Positions 37,868 through 47,666 of a DNA stretch of 64,000 bases are shown in pieces (the stretch's first letter is position 1; every line of letters starts with the position of its first letter). The position numbers and the translations under genes were made by a program. The stretch lies in contig NZ_LMNX01000001.1 in NCBI RefSeq assembly GCF_001423425.1, forward strand, positions 702,970 to 766,969, read 5' to 3'. Below the pieces are notes generated by a model that worked only from the letters and a program-made list of their open reading frames with translations, searched no databases and was not told the origin of the DNA. This stretch comes from Rhizobium sp. Leaf306. Lineage in GTDB: Bacteria > Pseudomonadota > Alphaproteobacteria > Rhizobiales > Rhizobiaceae.

Positions 37868-38314
37868 TCAAGCGGTCCGGAAATTTGCCAGTGCCTTTTC
37901 GGCAGCGTCCTTGCCCGGCCGCGACACGTCTTCTGCAAGCTGGCGGGCCATGTCCTGCATGGATTTTGCCTGCTCGACCGTCGCCTCTGCCTGACGGCGG
38001 ATGAACGAGGTCTGCAATTCGAAGAATTCCGACGCTGATTTGACGCCGAGCAGCGCCTGCATGTGCGAGAGCGACAGATCCGCATTGGACCGGAACGCTT
38101 CCATTGCCTTAAGCCCGAGTTCAACGGAACCGGACTGGGCCGTGTGAACTGTGGATTCCACCGCCATGGTGGCTTCCTCTGTCGCGGCTTTCATCCTAGC
38201 ATAGGCTTCACTGGACTGGCTTGCGCCCTGCCCGGCAAAGTCGCGAAGGCGTTCGCCAAGCTTCATGGGATCGAAAGCGGAAAACGAAAACATCTCTTCT
38301 GTGCCGTGTGCCAT
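37868..38314 (-). CDS. Phasin family protein (PHB granule protein)
   Basis: 148 residues with no signal peptide. The whole length is amphipathic helical, with the phasin_2 pattern: FDPMKLGERLRDFAGQG at the start and ELQTSFIRRQAEATVEQAKSMQDMA in the middle. Phasins coat polyhydroxybutyrate granules in the cytoplasm and control their size. An acetoacetyl-CoA synthetase gene lies 4.5 kb away, consistent with PHB turnover. Two TGC-N3-GCA boxes at 38400-38426, the proximal one over the -35, suggest control by a PhaR-type PHB-responsive repressor. Confidence 0.85.
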   Translation of the reverse strand: MAHGTEEMFSFSAFDPMKLGERLRDFAGQGASQSSEAYARMKAATEEATMAVESTVHTAQSGSVELGLKAMEAFRSNADLSLSHMQALLGVKSASEFFELQTSFIRRQAEATVEQAKSMQDMARQLAEDVSRPGKDAAEKALANFRTA

Positions 38315-38380
38315 CGCGAAAGCTCCTCCAAGGCCCTACCCCGACTTTTAAATGGGCAAAAGCCGGAGTTGGATGCCTGA

Positions 38381-38409
38381 AATATAATCGCAAACGTTGT
38401 GCCGCGCAA
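38381..38409 (-). promoter_or_regulatory. Likely promoter of the phasin gene
   Basis: On the minus strand TTGCGC (38404-38409), a 17-base spacer, then TATATT (38381-38386), with the ATG about 67 bases downstream of the -10. The proximal TGC-N3-GCA box overlaps the -35. Confidence 0.5.
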
Positions 38410-38430
38410 CGAATTTGTGCGGCGCACAAA
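38400..38430. promoter_or_regulatory. Tandem TGC-N3-GCA boxes (PhaR-like operator)
   Basis: TGCCGCGCA (38400-38408) and TGCGGCGCA (38418-38426) are two TGC-N3-GCA sites 18 bp apart centre to centre. The distal one is the core of a perfect 17-bp palindrome, TTTGTGCGGCGCACAAA (38414-38430). PhaR regulators of phasin genes bind TGC-rich sites of this kind. Assignment is inference. Confidence 0.55.
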
Positions 38431-38440
38431 AGCGCCGCCG

Positions 38441-38540
38441 TTAACCCTGACGGAGGTTTAACCGGTCGGCCTGTGGACCCCGGAAGGGGGGCAAGGTATT
38501 AACGAAGGATTAAGTCTCTCAGGAATGCCGGTAGTTAACC
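38441..38540. promoter_or_regulatory. Cluster of CtrA-like TTAA sites upstream of the large kinase gene
   Basis: A full TTAA-N7-TTAA site lies at 38499-38513 (TTAACGAAGGATTAA), 39 bases before the ATG. Three further TTAACC half-sites are at 38441, 38458 and 38535. Full CtrA sites in alphaproteobacteria have this spacing, and half-sites read TTAACC. Binding is not shown, only the pattern. Confidence 0.55.
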
Positions 38541-38552
38541 GACAGGTCGTTC

Positions 38553-41500
38553 ATGTCCTCTGTACAGTACCCTTTCATCGACATCGCCGTCCACGAGCGC
38601 GTCAGGGAACGCTTTGCAGCGGGCGACGGTATAGTGCTGTTTTCCTCCGACATGCGCATGCCTTTGTGGGCGAACGGACGCGGTGCAGCGCTCTTCGGAT
38701 TTGGCTCGATCTACGACCTGATCGATCAGGGGCCGAACCGCGCCGACGTGGCCTTTCGTCAGGTCGAGGCAACCGCCCGCCAGCTTGCCAAGGTCGGCGA
38801 TACAAGAGGCCTCGCAGTCCGCGTTATTTCAGGTTTCCAACGGGTCGTGCTTCGCGGGGCCTGTGAACTTGTCGAAGTCCATGGCGAGCGGGCCATTCTG
38901 TTTTCGGCAGCACCCGAGCGGGAGCTTGCAACGATCGCCGAGCGTGCGGAGCGGATGATCGAGGGCTTCGAGGAAGCAGACACCCATATCGCTATCGTTG
39001 ACGCGGCAGGCAAGGTTGCCGCTGCCTCCGAGCGTTTTGAAAGTCTCGACATATCGGAAGCGGCGATCACGACGCTTTCGGCGACGGCATCCGCCGATCC
39101 CAGCCGGCTTGCCAAACGGCCGATCATGACCGCCAAGGGCAACCTTCCGGCTGCCATCGGCAAGCTTTCGGACGCCCCTGCCCTCTACATTCTATTCACG
39201 GTCGATATGGCGACCGATGACGCGGTTACCCCGCAAACCTTGGTTGATCCCGGCGTCGTTGCGATGGTGCCCAATGACGAGACCGCCGTCATCGACGCCC
39301 TTGCCGCGATCGAGGACGATGTTGAGGCTCAGGAAGAGTTCGAGCTTCCTGAAACCGTGACGGCGGCAGAGGCAACCGAGATCAACACGGTCGCGATTGA
39401 AGAGACTGCGGCGGACGAAGAAAATTCCGAGCCTGCCGAGCAGCCGGAGCCGGTTGCGGAAATAGAGGCTGCGGTAAGCGCGGTTAACGACGCAGCTACG
39501 GTTGCTGACGCGCCGGTCGATGGCGACGTACCAGTTGAAGAAGCGGCGGCGGTAGAGCCGGAGAGTGAAGAAGTCGATCTGGAGCCGGCTCCGGAAGCAG
39601 TTGCCGAAGACATCGTGTCGGAGGATGTTGTCGAAGACATTCCGGCGCATGAGATCGCGGAAGCCTCGGACGAGATCGCGGAAGACCGCCTTCCGGCACC
39701 GGAGGCAGCGGATGCATCCGAGCCCGCCGAAACACGGAGCGAGCAGGCTCTGACATCGGTCGCCGCTCCCGAAACTACGGTTGCCGAGCCCGATGCATCC
39801 GGCGACGTGGAAGGCTTTGTGTTCAGCCGCGATTCACGCGCTGTGCGTTTCGTCTGGAAGATCGATGCCGATGGGCAGTTTACAGAGGTCTCGGGCGAAT
39901 TCGCCAAGGCCGTGGGACCGCATGCCGCAGATGTTGTCGGCATGGCGTTTTCCGACCTCGCCGCTCTCTTCCATCTGGATCCCGAGGGGCGCATCACCGA
40001 ACTGCTCGGCAAGCGCGACACCTGGTCGGGCAAAACCATCTGGTGGCCGGTAGAGGGCACGGCACTTGTCGTGCCGGTCGATCTGGCGGCACTGCCCACC
40101 TATACCCGGAGTCGCGAATTCGACGGCTTCCGCGGCTTCGGCATCGTACGGATCGCCGACGCCAAGGATGATCCTGACGCCACCGGCCTGACGCTTTCGC
40201 CGACGACGGTCGAGGATGAAGCGGTCAAGGAGACTGACGAACCGGGCATCGAGGACGCGGTAAACGACGCCGATCTGCCATCCGATGACGCGGAGCAGGT
40301 CTCCGACGTTCTGGAAGACCGCCCGGTGGAGACGGAAGCGCAACCGGCGGAACCCGAAGCAACGTCCCCCTCCGATAGCGCTATCTACGGAACCACCTAT
40401 TCCGATAGCGACCGTTCCGACGCTGCCCCGCTCGAGTGGCCAGCCGGTGAGCGTCCTGCGCTGCGACTGGTCGAGAACCCCGGCCGTCGCCAGTCCGACA
40501 AGGTCATCCAGCTCGAAGAACACCGCGCCCGCCTGACGCCGGTCGAACAGGCGGCCTTCCGCGAGATTGGGCGCCAGCTCGACCGCGCAACGGAAGAAAC
40601 GCCAGTGAGCGCCGAGACTGCGCCTGCTGAACCAGCGCCGAGCGAAGCTTCCCCCACAAGCGAGATTTCCGCGGAGAATACTGACGTTTCAGAGCCAGTG
40701 GCAGATGAGACTGATGTGACCAATGCTTGGCAGGAGCAGCCTGCTTCGCACGTGGCATCCGAAGAAGAGGTGCGTTCCGCCGATGACGCACCGGCCGCAG
40801 AAGACCACGTGTCGGATGAGGCCGAGATCGCCGCTCAGGCGGAAGACGAAGACCAGAGCATCGAGGCATCCGAAACCGATCTCGACGGCAGCGCTGTTGA
40901 CGACCACTTCGCCTCGGACTTCCCGCCTGTCGCTGCAAACGAGAACCAGAGCGACAGCGAGGACGACGCTGGCACGGAAATCCCGGCTGCAGCAATGCTT
41001 GAGCCCGCAGATGTTGCGCCGGAGCCAGAGCATGTCGAGCCATCCGACGTCCCTCTGCTGAGCATGATCCCGGTGCGCGAGCGCATCGGCCTCTCCGCCG
41101 AGATTGTCGACCAGATGCCGGTGGCACTGCTCGTTCACAACGGCGACACGCTGATCCATTGCAATCCGGAATTCCTCAAGCTGACCGGCTATGCATCACT
41201 TGAGGAACTGGAAGAGGTCGGCGGTCTGGATGCCCTCCTGCAGCGCCAGGACTTCGATGGCGATGGTGCGAGACCAAGCGGCATGGTGGTGGTGCGTGCC
41301 GACGACGAGATCCTGCCGGTGACCGCACGTCTGCAATCGGTTCGCTGGGACGACACGACGGCCCTGATGCTAGCGCTGATGCCGACGACATCCGACGCGT
41401 CGGAAGCAAACTCGCTGTCCGATCACCCGGGCGAGGAAATCCGCACGGTTGCCCGCACCGTCCGCCCTGCCGACCAGTTGGTCCGGCTGCAGGTGGAAGT

Positions 41501-42605
41501 CGAAGAGTTGCGTGCCATACTGGAAACTGCGACCGATGGCGTCGTGCTGATCGGTGCGGATGGCGAGATCCGTTCGGTGAACAGGGCGGCAAGCGCGCTG
41601 TTCAACTACGATCAGGAAGAAATCGACGGCAAACCGTTCGTGATGCTGTTTGCCCATGAAAGCCAGCGGGCGATCGTCGATTATCTTTCCGGACTTGCCG
41701 GGCATGGCGTTGCCAGCGTGCTGAACGATGGCCGCGAGGTGATCGGTCGCGAAGCGTCCGGCGGGTTCTTGCCGCTGTTTATGACGATCGGCAAGCTGAC
41801 CTCGTCGAACGGTTATTGCGCCGTGATCCGGGATATTACCCAGTGGAAGCGCACCGAAGACGAGCTTCGCACGGCAAAGCGCGCCGCCGAGACAGCCAAC
41901 GCGCACAAGAGCGATTTCCTGGCGCATGTCAGCCACGAGATCCGCACGCCGCTTAACGCCATCATCGGCTTTTCAGACATGATGGCCGGCGAGCGGTTTG
42001 GGCCGATCGGCCATCCGCGCTATATCGAATATGCCAACGACATCGGTCGGTCCGGTCGCCACGTACTCGACATCGTCAACGACCTTCTCGACATCTCGAA
42101 AATCGAAGCCGGCGAGATGGAACTGGATTTCGTCGCTGTCGGTCTCAACGAAACGATATCGGAAGCCGTGTCGCTGGTGCAGCCGCAGGCAAACGGCCAA
42201 CGAGTGATCATCCGCACCGCGCTGTCGCAGGCTGTGCCGCAAGTCGTCGCCGACCTGCGCTCGGTCAAGCAGATCGCGCTGAACATACTGTCGAATGCGA
42301 TCCGGTTTACACCATCAGGCGGGCAGATAGTGGTGTCGACCGCCTATGAGCCGAATGGCAGCGTGGCGCTGCGTATCCGCGATACAGGGATCGGCATGAC
42401 CCGGGCGGAACTGGAACTTGCGATGAAGCCTTTCCGGCAGGTTGCCGGTGCTGCCCGCAAGCGTGGCGACGGAACAGGTCTGGGGCTGCCGCTTACCAAG
42501 GCGATGGTGGATGCAAACAAGGCAGCCTTCTCGATCAGCTCGGCGCCGAACGAGGGAACGCTGGTGGAAATCACCTTTCCGCCGCAGCGGGTGCTTGCCA
42601 ACTGA
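38553..42605 (+). CDS. Very large PAS-domain histidine kinase, PdhS/DivJ/PleC type
   Basis: 1350 residues, no membrane span seen. PAS-like domains occur at about 425-535, 850-945 and 985-1085. Between them lie long acidic Ala/Glu/Asp/Pro-rich linkers (about 225-420 and 540-845) that look disordered. The HisKA domain (about 1110-1185) has FLAHVSHEIRTPLNAIIGFSDMM with phospho-accepting H1128; this sequence is characteristic of the DivJ/PleC/PdhS kinases that act on DivK. The HATPase has NILSNAIRFTP, DTGIGM and GDGTGLGLPL boxes. There is no receiver domain. CtrA-like sites lie upstream. Exact orthology (PdhS1, PdhS2 or CbrA) cannot be fixed here. Confidence 0.85.
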   Translation: MSSVQYPFIDIAVHERVRERFAAGDGIVLFSSDMRMPLWANGRGAALFGFGSIYDLIDQGPNRADVAFRQVEATARQLAKVGDTRGLAVRVISGFQRVVLRGACELVEVHGERAILFSAAPERELATIAERAERMIEGFEEADTHIAIVDAAGKVAAASERFESLDISEAAITTLSATASADPSRLAKRPIMTAKGNLPAAIGKLSDAPALYILFTVDMATDDAVTPQTLVDPGVVAMVPNDETAVIDALAAIEDDVEAQEEFELPETVTAAEATEINTVAIEETAADEENSEPAEQPEPVAEIEAAVSAVNDAATVADAPVDGDVPVEEAAAVEPESEEVDLEPAPEAVAEDIVSEDVVEDIPAHEIAEASDEIAEDRLPAPEAADASEPAETRSEQALTSVAAPETTVAEPDASGDVEGFVFSRDSRAVRFVWKIDADGQFTEVSGEFAKAVGPHAADVVGMAFSDLAALFHLDPEGRITELLGKRDTWSGKTIWWPVEGTALVVPVDLAALPTYTRSREFDGFRGFGIVRIADAKDDPDATGLTLSPTTVEDEAVKETDEPGIEDAVNDADLPSDDAEQVSDVLEDRPVETEAQPAEPEATSPSDSAIYGTTYSDSDRSDAAPLEWPAGERPALRLVENPGRRQSDKVIQLEEHRARLTPVEQAAFREIGRQLDRATEETPVSAETAPAEPAPSEASPTSEISAENTDVSEPVADETDVTNAWQEQPASHVASEEEVRSADDAPAAEDHVSDEAEIAAQAEDEDQSIEASETDLDGSAVDDHFASDFPPVAANENQSDSEDDAGTEIPAAAMLEPADVAPEPEHVEPSDVPLLSMIPVRERIGLSAEIVDQMPVALLVHNGDTLIHCNPEFLKLTGYASLEELEEVGGLDALLQRQDFDGDGARPSGMVVVRADDEILPVTARLQSVRWDDTTALMLALMPTTSDASEANSLSDHPGEEIRTVARTVRPADQLVRLQVEVEELRAILETATDGVVLIGADGEIRSVNRAASALFNYDQEEIDGKPFVMLFAHESQRAIVDYLSGLAGHGVASVLNDGREVIGREASGGFLPLFMTIGKLTSSNGYCAVIRDITQWKRTEDELRTAKRAAETANAHKSDFLAHVSHEIRTPLNAIIGFSDMMAGERFGPIGHPRYIEYANDIGRSGRHVLDIVNDLLDISKIEAGEMELDFVAVGLNETISEAVSLVQPQANGQRVIIRTALSQAVPQVVADLRSVKQIALNILSNAIRFTPSGGQIVVSTAYEPNGSVALRIRDTGIGMTRAELELAMKPFRQVAGAARKRGDGTGLGLPLTKAMVDANKAAFSISSAPNEGTLVEITFPPQRVLAN

Positions 42606-42620
42606 ACGCACGTAAAAAGA

Positions 42621-42640
42621 AGGCAGCCCTGAGGCTGCCT
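42621..42640 (-). terminator. Rho-independent terminator (minus strand)
   Basis: AGGCAGCC (42621-42628) and GGCTGCCT (42633-42640) form an 8-bp perfect stem with loop CTGA. On the minus strand TCTTTTT follows, so it most likely ends the acetoacetyl-CoA synthetase transcript; it may also help the kinase gene on the plus strand. Confidence 0.7.
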
Positions 42641-42754
42641 GGAATTGATGCTGTTCGAAAAGTGACGGAAGACTTCCTAATCAGCAAAGCCTGAGCCTTG
42701 CTCATCTTCCCTACACGAAAAGTATCATGCCGGATCAGTTTTGGCGGGCGAGGC

Positions 42755-42769
42755 TTAACACGCCGTTAA
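42755..42769. promoter_or_regulatory. Orphan TTAA-N7-TTAA site in a convergent gap
   Basis: TTAACACGCCGTTAA matches the full CtrA-like pattern but lies between two converging gene ends rather than before a gene. It may be chance or may mark an unrecognised small transcript. Confidence 0.3.
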
Positions 42770-42835
42770 AAACCAATACCAGTTCCGGCAATGCAGGCAC
42801 TGCGAACCGCAATGGCACAGGGCACCTGATGGCCG

Positions 42836-44812
42836 TCAATTCCGCAATTCCGCGACATTGGCAAACAGCTCCAGCGCGTCCGGGTTGGCAAGCGCCTCCC
42901 GATTTCTGACCGGCCGATTGTGAACGATATCGCGCACGGCAAGTTCGACGATCTTGCCGGATTTGGTGCGGGGAATATCGGCGACCTGGACGATCTTTGC
43001 CGGCACGTGCCGTGGCGAGGCGCCTGCGCGAATACGCGCCTTGATCTCCCTGGTCAGTCGGTCGTCCAGCGTCAGTCCGTCCGCCAGCCGGACGAACAGC
43101 ACGACGCGCACATCCTCGTCCCAGTCCTGGCCGATACAGATCGCTTCGGCGATCTCGTCCATCTGCTCGACCTGATTGTAGATCTCAGCCGTGCCGATCC
43201 GAACCCCGCCGGGATTAAGCGTCGCATCGGAACGGCCATGGATGACGATGCCGCCATGGGTCGTCCATTCGGCGAAATCGCCGTGGCACCAGATGTTGTC
43301 GAACCGCTCGAAATAGGCGGCGCGGTATTTCTGGCCGTCTGGATCGTTCCAGAACATCAGCGGCATGGAGGGGAATGCCTTGGTGCAGACGAGTTCGCCC
43401 TTTTCGCCACGCACCGGCTGGCCCTCGTCGTTCCAGACATCCACGGCAAGGCCGAGGCCCGGCCCCTGGATCTCGCCGCGCCAGACCGGCTTCAGCGGAT
43501 TGCCCAGCACGAAGCAGGAGACGATATCCGTGCCACCGGAGATGGAGGCGAGATGGACGTCGTTCTTGATGCCCTGATAGACGAAGGAAAAGCCTTCCGG
43601 TGACAGCGGCGAGCCCGTCGAGGTCACGAGGCGAAGGGTGGACAGATCGTGGCTCTGCGCAGGCACGATGCCGCTTTTGCGCACGGCGTCGATATATTTC
43701 GCGGACGTGCCGAAAACGGCGAACCGCTCCTGTTCCGCATAGTCAAACAGGATGTTGCCATCCGGAGCAAAGGGCGAACCGTCATAGAGGCAGAGTGTGG
43801 CGCCAACTGCGAGACCGGAGACCAGCCAGTTCCACATCATCCAGCCGCATGTGGTGAAATAGAACAGGTTTTCACCCGGCTCGATGCCGCAATGCAGCCG
43901 ATGTTCCTTCACATGCTGGAGAAGCGTGCCGCCGGCCGAGTGGACGATGCATTTCGGGATGCCGGTCGTGCCTGACGAAAACAGGATGTAGAGCGGATGC
44001 GAGAACGGCAGCGGCTCGAATTCGACGGTCCGTGCCGTAAATGGCGCCAGGAAATCGGCAAGCGCGCGGCCGTCGGAGAGGGTCTTTGCGAGCGGAGCGG
44101 CATCCTTTTGCTGCGACCCCGCGTAGGGCACGACCAGAACCGGTACGCCGAGCGTCTTTGAAACCGCGTCGACCTTTGCCGACACATCCTGCAGTTTGCC
44201 GTTGTACCAGTAGCCATCGCAGGTGATGAACAGCTTTGGGCCGATCTGTCCGAACCGGTCCAGCACGCCCTGTTCACCGAAATCCGGTGAGCAGGAAGAC
44301 CAGATTGCCCCGATAGAGGCTGCTGCCAGCATGCAGGCGATCGTTTCAGGCATATTCGGCATCATCGCGGCGATGCGATCTCCCCTGCCGATGCCGAGTG
44401 CGCGGTATGCCTGCTGAAGCCTTGACACCTCACCCTGCAACCTTTCCCAGGACCAACGGTCCTTGACCTTGTCCTCGCCCCAGAAGACCAGAGCGTCCGA
44501 GGTCTTCGCGTCGGCTCCGCTGCCGGCAAGCAGATTTTCGGCGAAGTTCAGGCGTGCATGGGGAAAGAAGCGGGCGGCGAGCATTTCGCCATCGTCGTCC
44601 AGGTAGACGTCGCCTTTGTCGCCCTTGACGCCGCAGAAATCCCAGACGGCGGACCAGAAATCGCCGCGCTGTTCGATCGACCAGCTGTGGAATGCGTCGT
44701 AATCCTCAAAACCGATTGAATACCGCTCGCTGCACCAGACGATGAAGCGGGCAAGCGGTGCTGTCCGCAACGTCTCCTCCGATGGCGACCAAAGCGGCTG
44801 CTGCTCACTCAT
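42836..44812 (-). CDS. aacS: Acetoacetate-CoA ligase (acetoacetyl-CoA synthetase)
   Basis: 658 residues, standard length. The ANL adenylation signature is [19 protein letters not shown] (AMP-binding P-loop), and the C-terminal domain ends with [14 protein letters not shown], where the catalytic lysine lies in SGK. The N-terminus [13 protein letters not shown] and [14 protein letters not shown] match acetoacetyl-CoA synthetases rather than acetyl-CoA synthetase. It activates acetoacetate with ATP and CoA, the entry step to PHB or ketone-body use. The ATG at 44812 has GGAGGAG just upstream. A terminator lies about 195 bases beyond its stop. Confidence 0.93.
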   Translation of the reverse strand: MSEQQPLWSPSEETLRTAPLARFIVWCSERYSIGFEDYDAFHSWSIEQRGDFWSAVWDFCGVKGDKGDVYLDDDGEMLAARFFPHARLNFAENLLAGSGADAKTSDALVFWGEDKVKDRWSWERLQGEVSRLQQAYRALGIGRGDRIAAMMPNMPETIACMLAAASIGAIWSSCSPDFGEQGVLDRFGQIGPKLFITCDGYWYNGKLQDVSAKVDAVSKTLGVPVLVVPYAGSQQKDAAPLAKTLSDGRALADFLAPFTARTVEFEPLPFSHPLYILFSSGTTGIPKCIVHSAGGTLLQHVKEHRLHCGIEPGENLFYFTTCGWMMWNWLVSGLAVGATLCLYDGSPFAPDGNILFDYAEQERFAVFGTSAKYIDAVRKSGIVPAQSHDLSTLRLVTSTGSPLSPEGFSFVYQGIKNDVHLASISGGTDIVSCFVLGNPLKPVWRGEIQGPGLGLAVDVWNDEGQPVRGEKGELVCTKAFPSMPLMFWNDPDGQKYRAAYFERFDNIWCHGDFAEWTTHGGIVIHGRSDATLNPGGVRIGTAEIYNQVEQMDEIAEAICIGQDWDEDVRVVLFVRLADGLTLDDRLTREIKARIRAGASPRHVPAKIVQVADIPRTKSGKIVELAVRDIVHNRPVRNREALANPDALELFANVAELRN

Positions 44813-44946
44813 GCAATTCTCCTCCTATGCCGTTCACAGGCGCGTCCCTGACCGTCTGTATATCATGCGATCTAAGGGGATAAAGCACTGGAGCGCGCGC
44901 TTGCTGCATTTGCGCGACGCCGGCATTTCCTATATTCGCGTGAGCC

Positions 44947-46830
44947 ATGCCCAACGAGACAGACGGAAAGCTGCGCAGGACCTTCGGACGCCCCTTAGGG
45001 ACGCGGACGCGCATCGCCTTGATCGTTCTGGTCTCGCTGCTGAGCCTCTTCGTCGCCTTCCAGCTCGCGGCACCCTTCCTTGTTTCGACCGTGCTGGTAC
45101 GGGAACGGATGGAGCGCGCCGTCGAGGAATGGATCGGCCACGACGTGTCGATCGGCGGACAGCCGTCGCTTGCCTTCTGGCCGGAGCCGCGCATCACATT
45201 CTCCGATGTAATGGTTCGCAACATCGATCATGGCAAGAAAGGCATGCTTGGCAGCGTCCGTGAACTGTCGGCGTCGTTCGATCTTCTGGGCGCGCTGGTG
45301 GGACAGCCGGAATTCAAGGATTTCCACCTCAAGGACCCGCAGCTTTTCGTGCTGCGCAAACCGGATGGGCGACTGGACTGGACCAATGACGGATTGCTCA
45401 GCCGCGCCGTTCGTGCTGTCAAAAGCGATGGCACCGGTCAGTTGCTGGACAATGCGAATGATGCGCCGATCGGCGATGTCCTGATCGAGAACGGCACGCT
45501 TCAGATTACCAACGAAGAGGATGGCCGCATCGTCCGGGTCGACCGGATCGACAGCGAGATCGACTGGTCCTACCTTTCACGCAGCGCGAGCTTCAAGGGC
45601 CAGGCAACGATTGCCGGCCGCAGGGTCACGGCCGATATCACATCGCGCCAGCCTCTGCTTCTGTTTTCGGGCCGCAGCAGTAGCACTTCGGGCTCGATCC
45701 AGTCGGACCTGTTCAACGCCAAGTTCAGCGGCGTCGTCAACCTCGCGAGCCACGGCTTTTTGTCCGGAGATGCCGAATTTGCAACGGCGGATGGCGCCAA
45801 AGCCATGCAGTGGATGGGGTTCGATCTGCCAGGCACGGAAAAGCTGAAGCAGCTCTCCGTGAAGGCGCGGCTGATCACCAACGATACGGCGATGCGGTTC
45901 GAAAGCCTGTCGCTCGGTATCGACGACATCACGGCAAGCGGCATTCTGGACCTGACCATGCCGGCGGATGCTCCCCCGCGGCTGACGGGGACGCTCGCCC
46001 TCAACACCCGCGACGTGTTGCCGATGCTGGCCGAGATCGCGCCGCGACTTCTCGACAAAAGCGATCCCGCCGCAAGACTGCGCGACCGGCTCGAGCTGGA
46101 TTTGAGGCTTTCCGCACAAAGCGTGGAGATCGGCCCCTTCCAGCTCAGCGAAGTTGCCGTCGGCATCATGAATATCGGTGACCAGTCACGGATCGATATT
46201 CTCGACAGCGATTTCGAAAACGGACGACTGACCGGCCGCATCGCGACGATCAAGGACGGCGAGACCGGCGGCGTTGCCATAAGGCTCTCCGTGCAGGACG
46301 CCGACTTCGCCAGCGTGATCAGCCGGCTTGGCCTGACGGCCCCGCTACCCGGCGCCTCGGGCTCGCTCGAACTGGCGCTGGACGTGGCGCGACCGGTGAC
46401 GGCGGAAACGCTGCGCAACGCCAAAGGATCTCTGCGCTTTCGTGCCGGCAGCGGAACTCTGCCCGGTGTGGACATGGCAGGCATAAGACGGCTGGCGACC
46501 CAAAAACCCTATTTCACGCTGAGCGAAGCAGGGACAGGAGCTTACGAATTCCAGAGTGTCGATATTAACGTCACCGTCGCCGATGGTTTAGCCGATATCC
46601 GCAACGGGCTGATCGTTGGAACCAACGAGCGTATTACGCTCAACGGCATCGTGCCCTATGCCAATAACAGCCTCGCGCTTTCTGCCGGTGTGCTCACAGA
46701 TTCCAGCGGGACAACCAGCGGGGACGCTGCCGCTGGCCGCCCGGATGCCACCCACTTTTTTATTGGGGGATCCTGGCAGAACCCGGTAATCTGGCCGGTC
46801 GCAAAGCCCACGCCGAAGATCACCGAATAA
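44947..46830 (+). CDS. AsmA-family inner-membrane protein
   Basis: 627 residues. A single N-terminal membrane span (about residues 22-46) is followed by a large periplasmic beta-rich domain with the AsmA opening PFLVSTVLVRERMERAVEEWIGHDVSIGG and PSLAFWPEPRITFSDV. The C-terminal part contains the AsmA-like ALDVARPVTAETLRNAKGSLRFRAGSGTLPGVDM. Such proteins are proposed to carry phospholipids across the envelope or to affect outer-membrane assembly. The gene stands alone on the plus strand and ends 16 bases from the convergent potI stop. Confidence 0.9.
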   Translation: MPNETDGKLRRTFGRPLGTRTRIALIVLVSLLSLFVAFQLAAPFLVSTVLVRERMERAVEEWIGHDVSIGGQPSLAFWPEPRITFSDVMVRNIDHGKKGMLGSVRELSASFDLLGALVGQPEFKDFHLKDPQLFVLRKPDGRLDWTNDGLLSRAVRAVKSDGTGQLLDNANDAPIGDVLIENGTLQITNEEDGRIVRVDRIDSEIDWSYLSRSASFKGQATIAGRRVTADITSRQPLLLFSGRSSSTSGSIQSDLFNAKFSGVVNLASHGFLSGDAEFATADGAKAMQWMGFDLPGTEKLKQLSVKARLITNDTAMRFESLSLGIDDITASGILDLTMPADAPPRLTGTLALNTRDVLPMLAEIAPRLLDKSDPAARLRDRLELDLRLSAQSVEIGPFQLSEVAVGIMNIGDQSRIDILDSDFENGRLTGRIATIKDGETGGVAIRLSVQDADFASVISRLGLTAPLPGASGSLELALDVARPVTAETLRNAKGSLRFRAGSGTLPGVDMAGIRRLATQKPYFTLSEAGTGAYEFQSVDINVTVADGLADIRNGLIVGTNERITLNGIVPYANNSLALSAGVLTDSSGTTSGDAAAGRPDATHFFIGGSWQNPVIWPVAKPTPKITE

Positions 46831-46846
46831 CACACGCCCTGACGGT

Positions 46847-47665
46847 TCAGCTCCCGGTCCGCAGCGCCATATGCTCGTCGCGGATACGCCGGACCTCGGC
46901 GCGCTTGGTGCCGATCGAGGTGGCGATGACGCCGAGTGTCACCAGCGCGATCAGGATCGTGCAGATTGCGTTGATTTCCGGCGTCACACCGAGCCTCACC
47001 TGCGAATAGATCTTGATTGGCAGCGTGGTGGCACCTGGCCCGGTGTTGAAGCTTGCGATCACAAGGTCGTCCAACGACAGGGTGAAGGCGAGCATCCAGC
47101 CGGAGATGACGGCGGGCAGGATCAGCGGCAGGGTGATCTGGAAGAACGTCTTGACCGGCGGGCAGCCGAGATCGAGCGCTGCCTCTTCCAGACTGCGATC
47201 GAAGGTCAGTAGCCGCGACTGAACGACGATCGCCACGTAGCACATGGTGAAGGTCGTGTGGGCGATGATGACGGTCCAGAACCCGCGATCGACGCCGATC
47301 GCCACGAACAGAAGAAGCAGCGACAGGCCGGTGATGACCTCCGGCATGACCAGCGGCGCATAGATCATGCCGGAAAACAGCATTTTTCCAGGAAACTTCT
47401 GGTAGCGGACCAGCGTCAGCGCTGCCAGCGTGCCGAGGATGGTACCGAACGTGGCGCTCAACAGACCGACGCGGGCCGTGACCCAGGCGGCATCCATAAG
47501 TCCCTGGTTCGACCACATCGAGACGTACCAGTTGAGCGAGAAGCCGCCCCAGACCGTGACGAGCCGCGAGGCGTTGAACGAGTAGACGACCAGAATGATA
47601 ATGGGGATGTAGAGGAAGGCGAAGCCAAGCGTCAGGACGGTGGCATCAAGGCGGTTCTTTGTCAT
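46847..47665 (-). CDS. potI: Putrescine ABC transporter permease
   Basis: 272 residues with six membrane spans. The EAA loop EEAALDLGCPPVKTFFQITLPLILPA contacts the ATPase. The pattern SLDDLVIASFNTGPGATTLPIKIYSQVR is typical of PotI. It forms the inner-membrane channel with PotH. It is the last gene of potF-potG-potH-potI and starts one base after the potH stop, so the genes are co-transcribed. Confidence 0.93.
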   Translation of the reverse strand: MTKNRLDATVLTLGFAFLYIPIIILVVYSFNASRLVTVWGGFSLNWYVSMWSNQGLMDAAWVTARVGLLSATFGTILGTLAALTLVRYQKFPGKMLFSGMIYAPLVMPEVITGLSLLLLFVAIGVDRGFWTVIIAHTTFTMCYVAIVVQSRLLTFDRSLEEAALDLGCPPVKTFFQITLPLILPAVISGWMLAFTLSLDDLVIASFNTGPGATTLPIKIYSQVRLGVTPEINAICTILIALVTLGVIATSIGTKRAEVRRIRDEHMALRTGS

Positions 47666-47666
47666 C

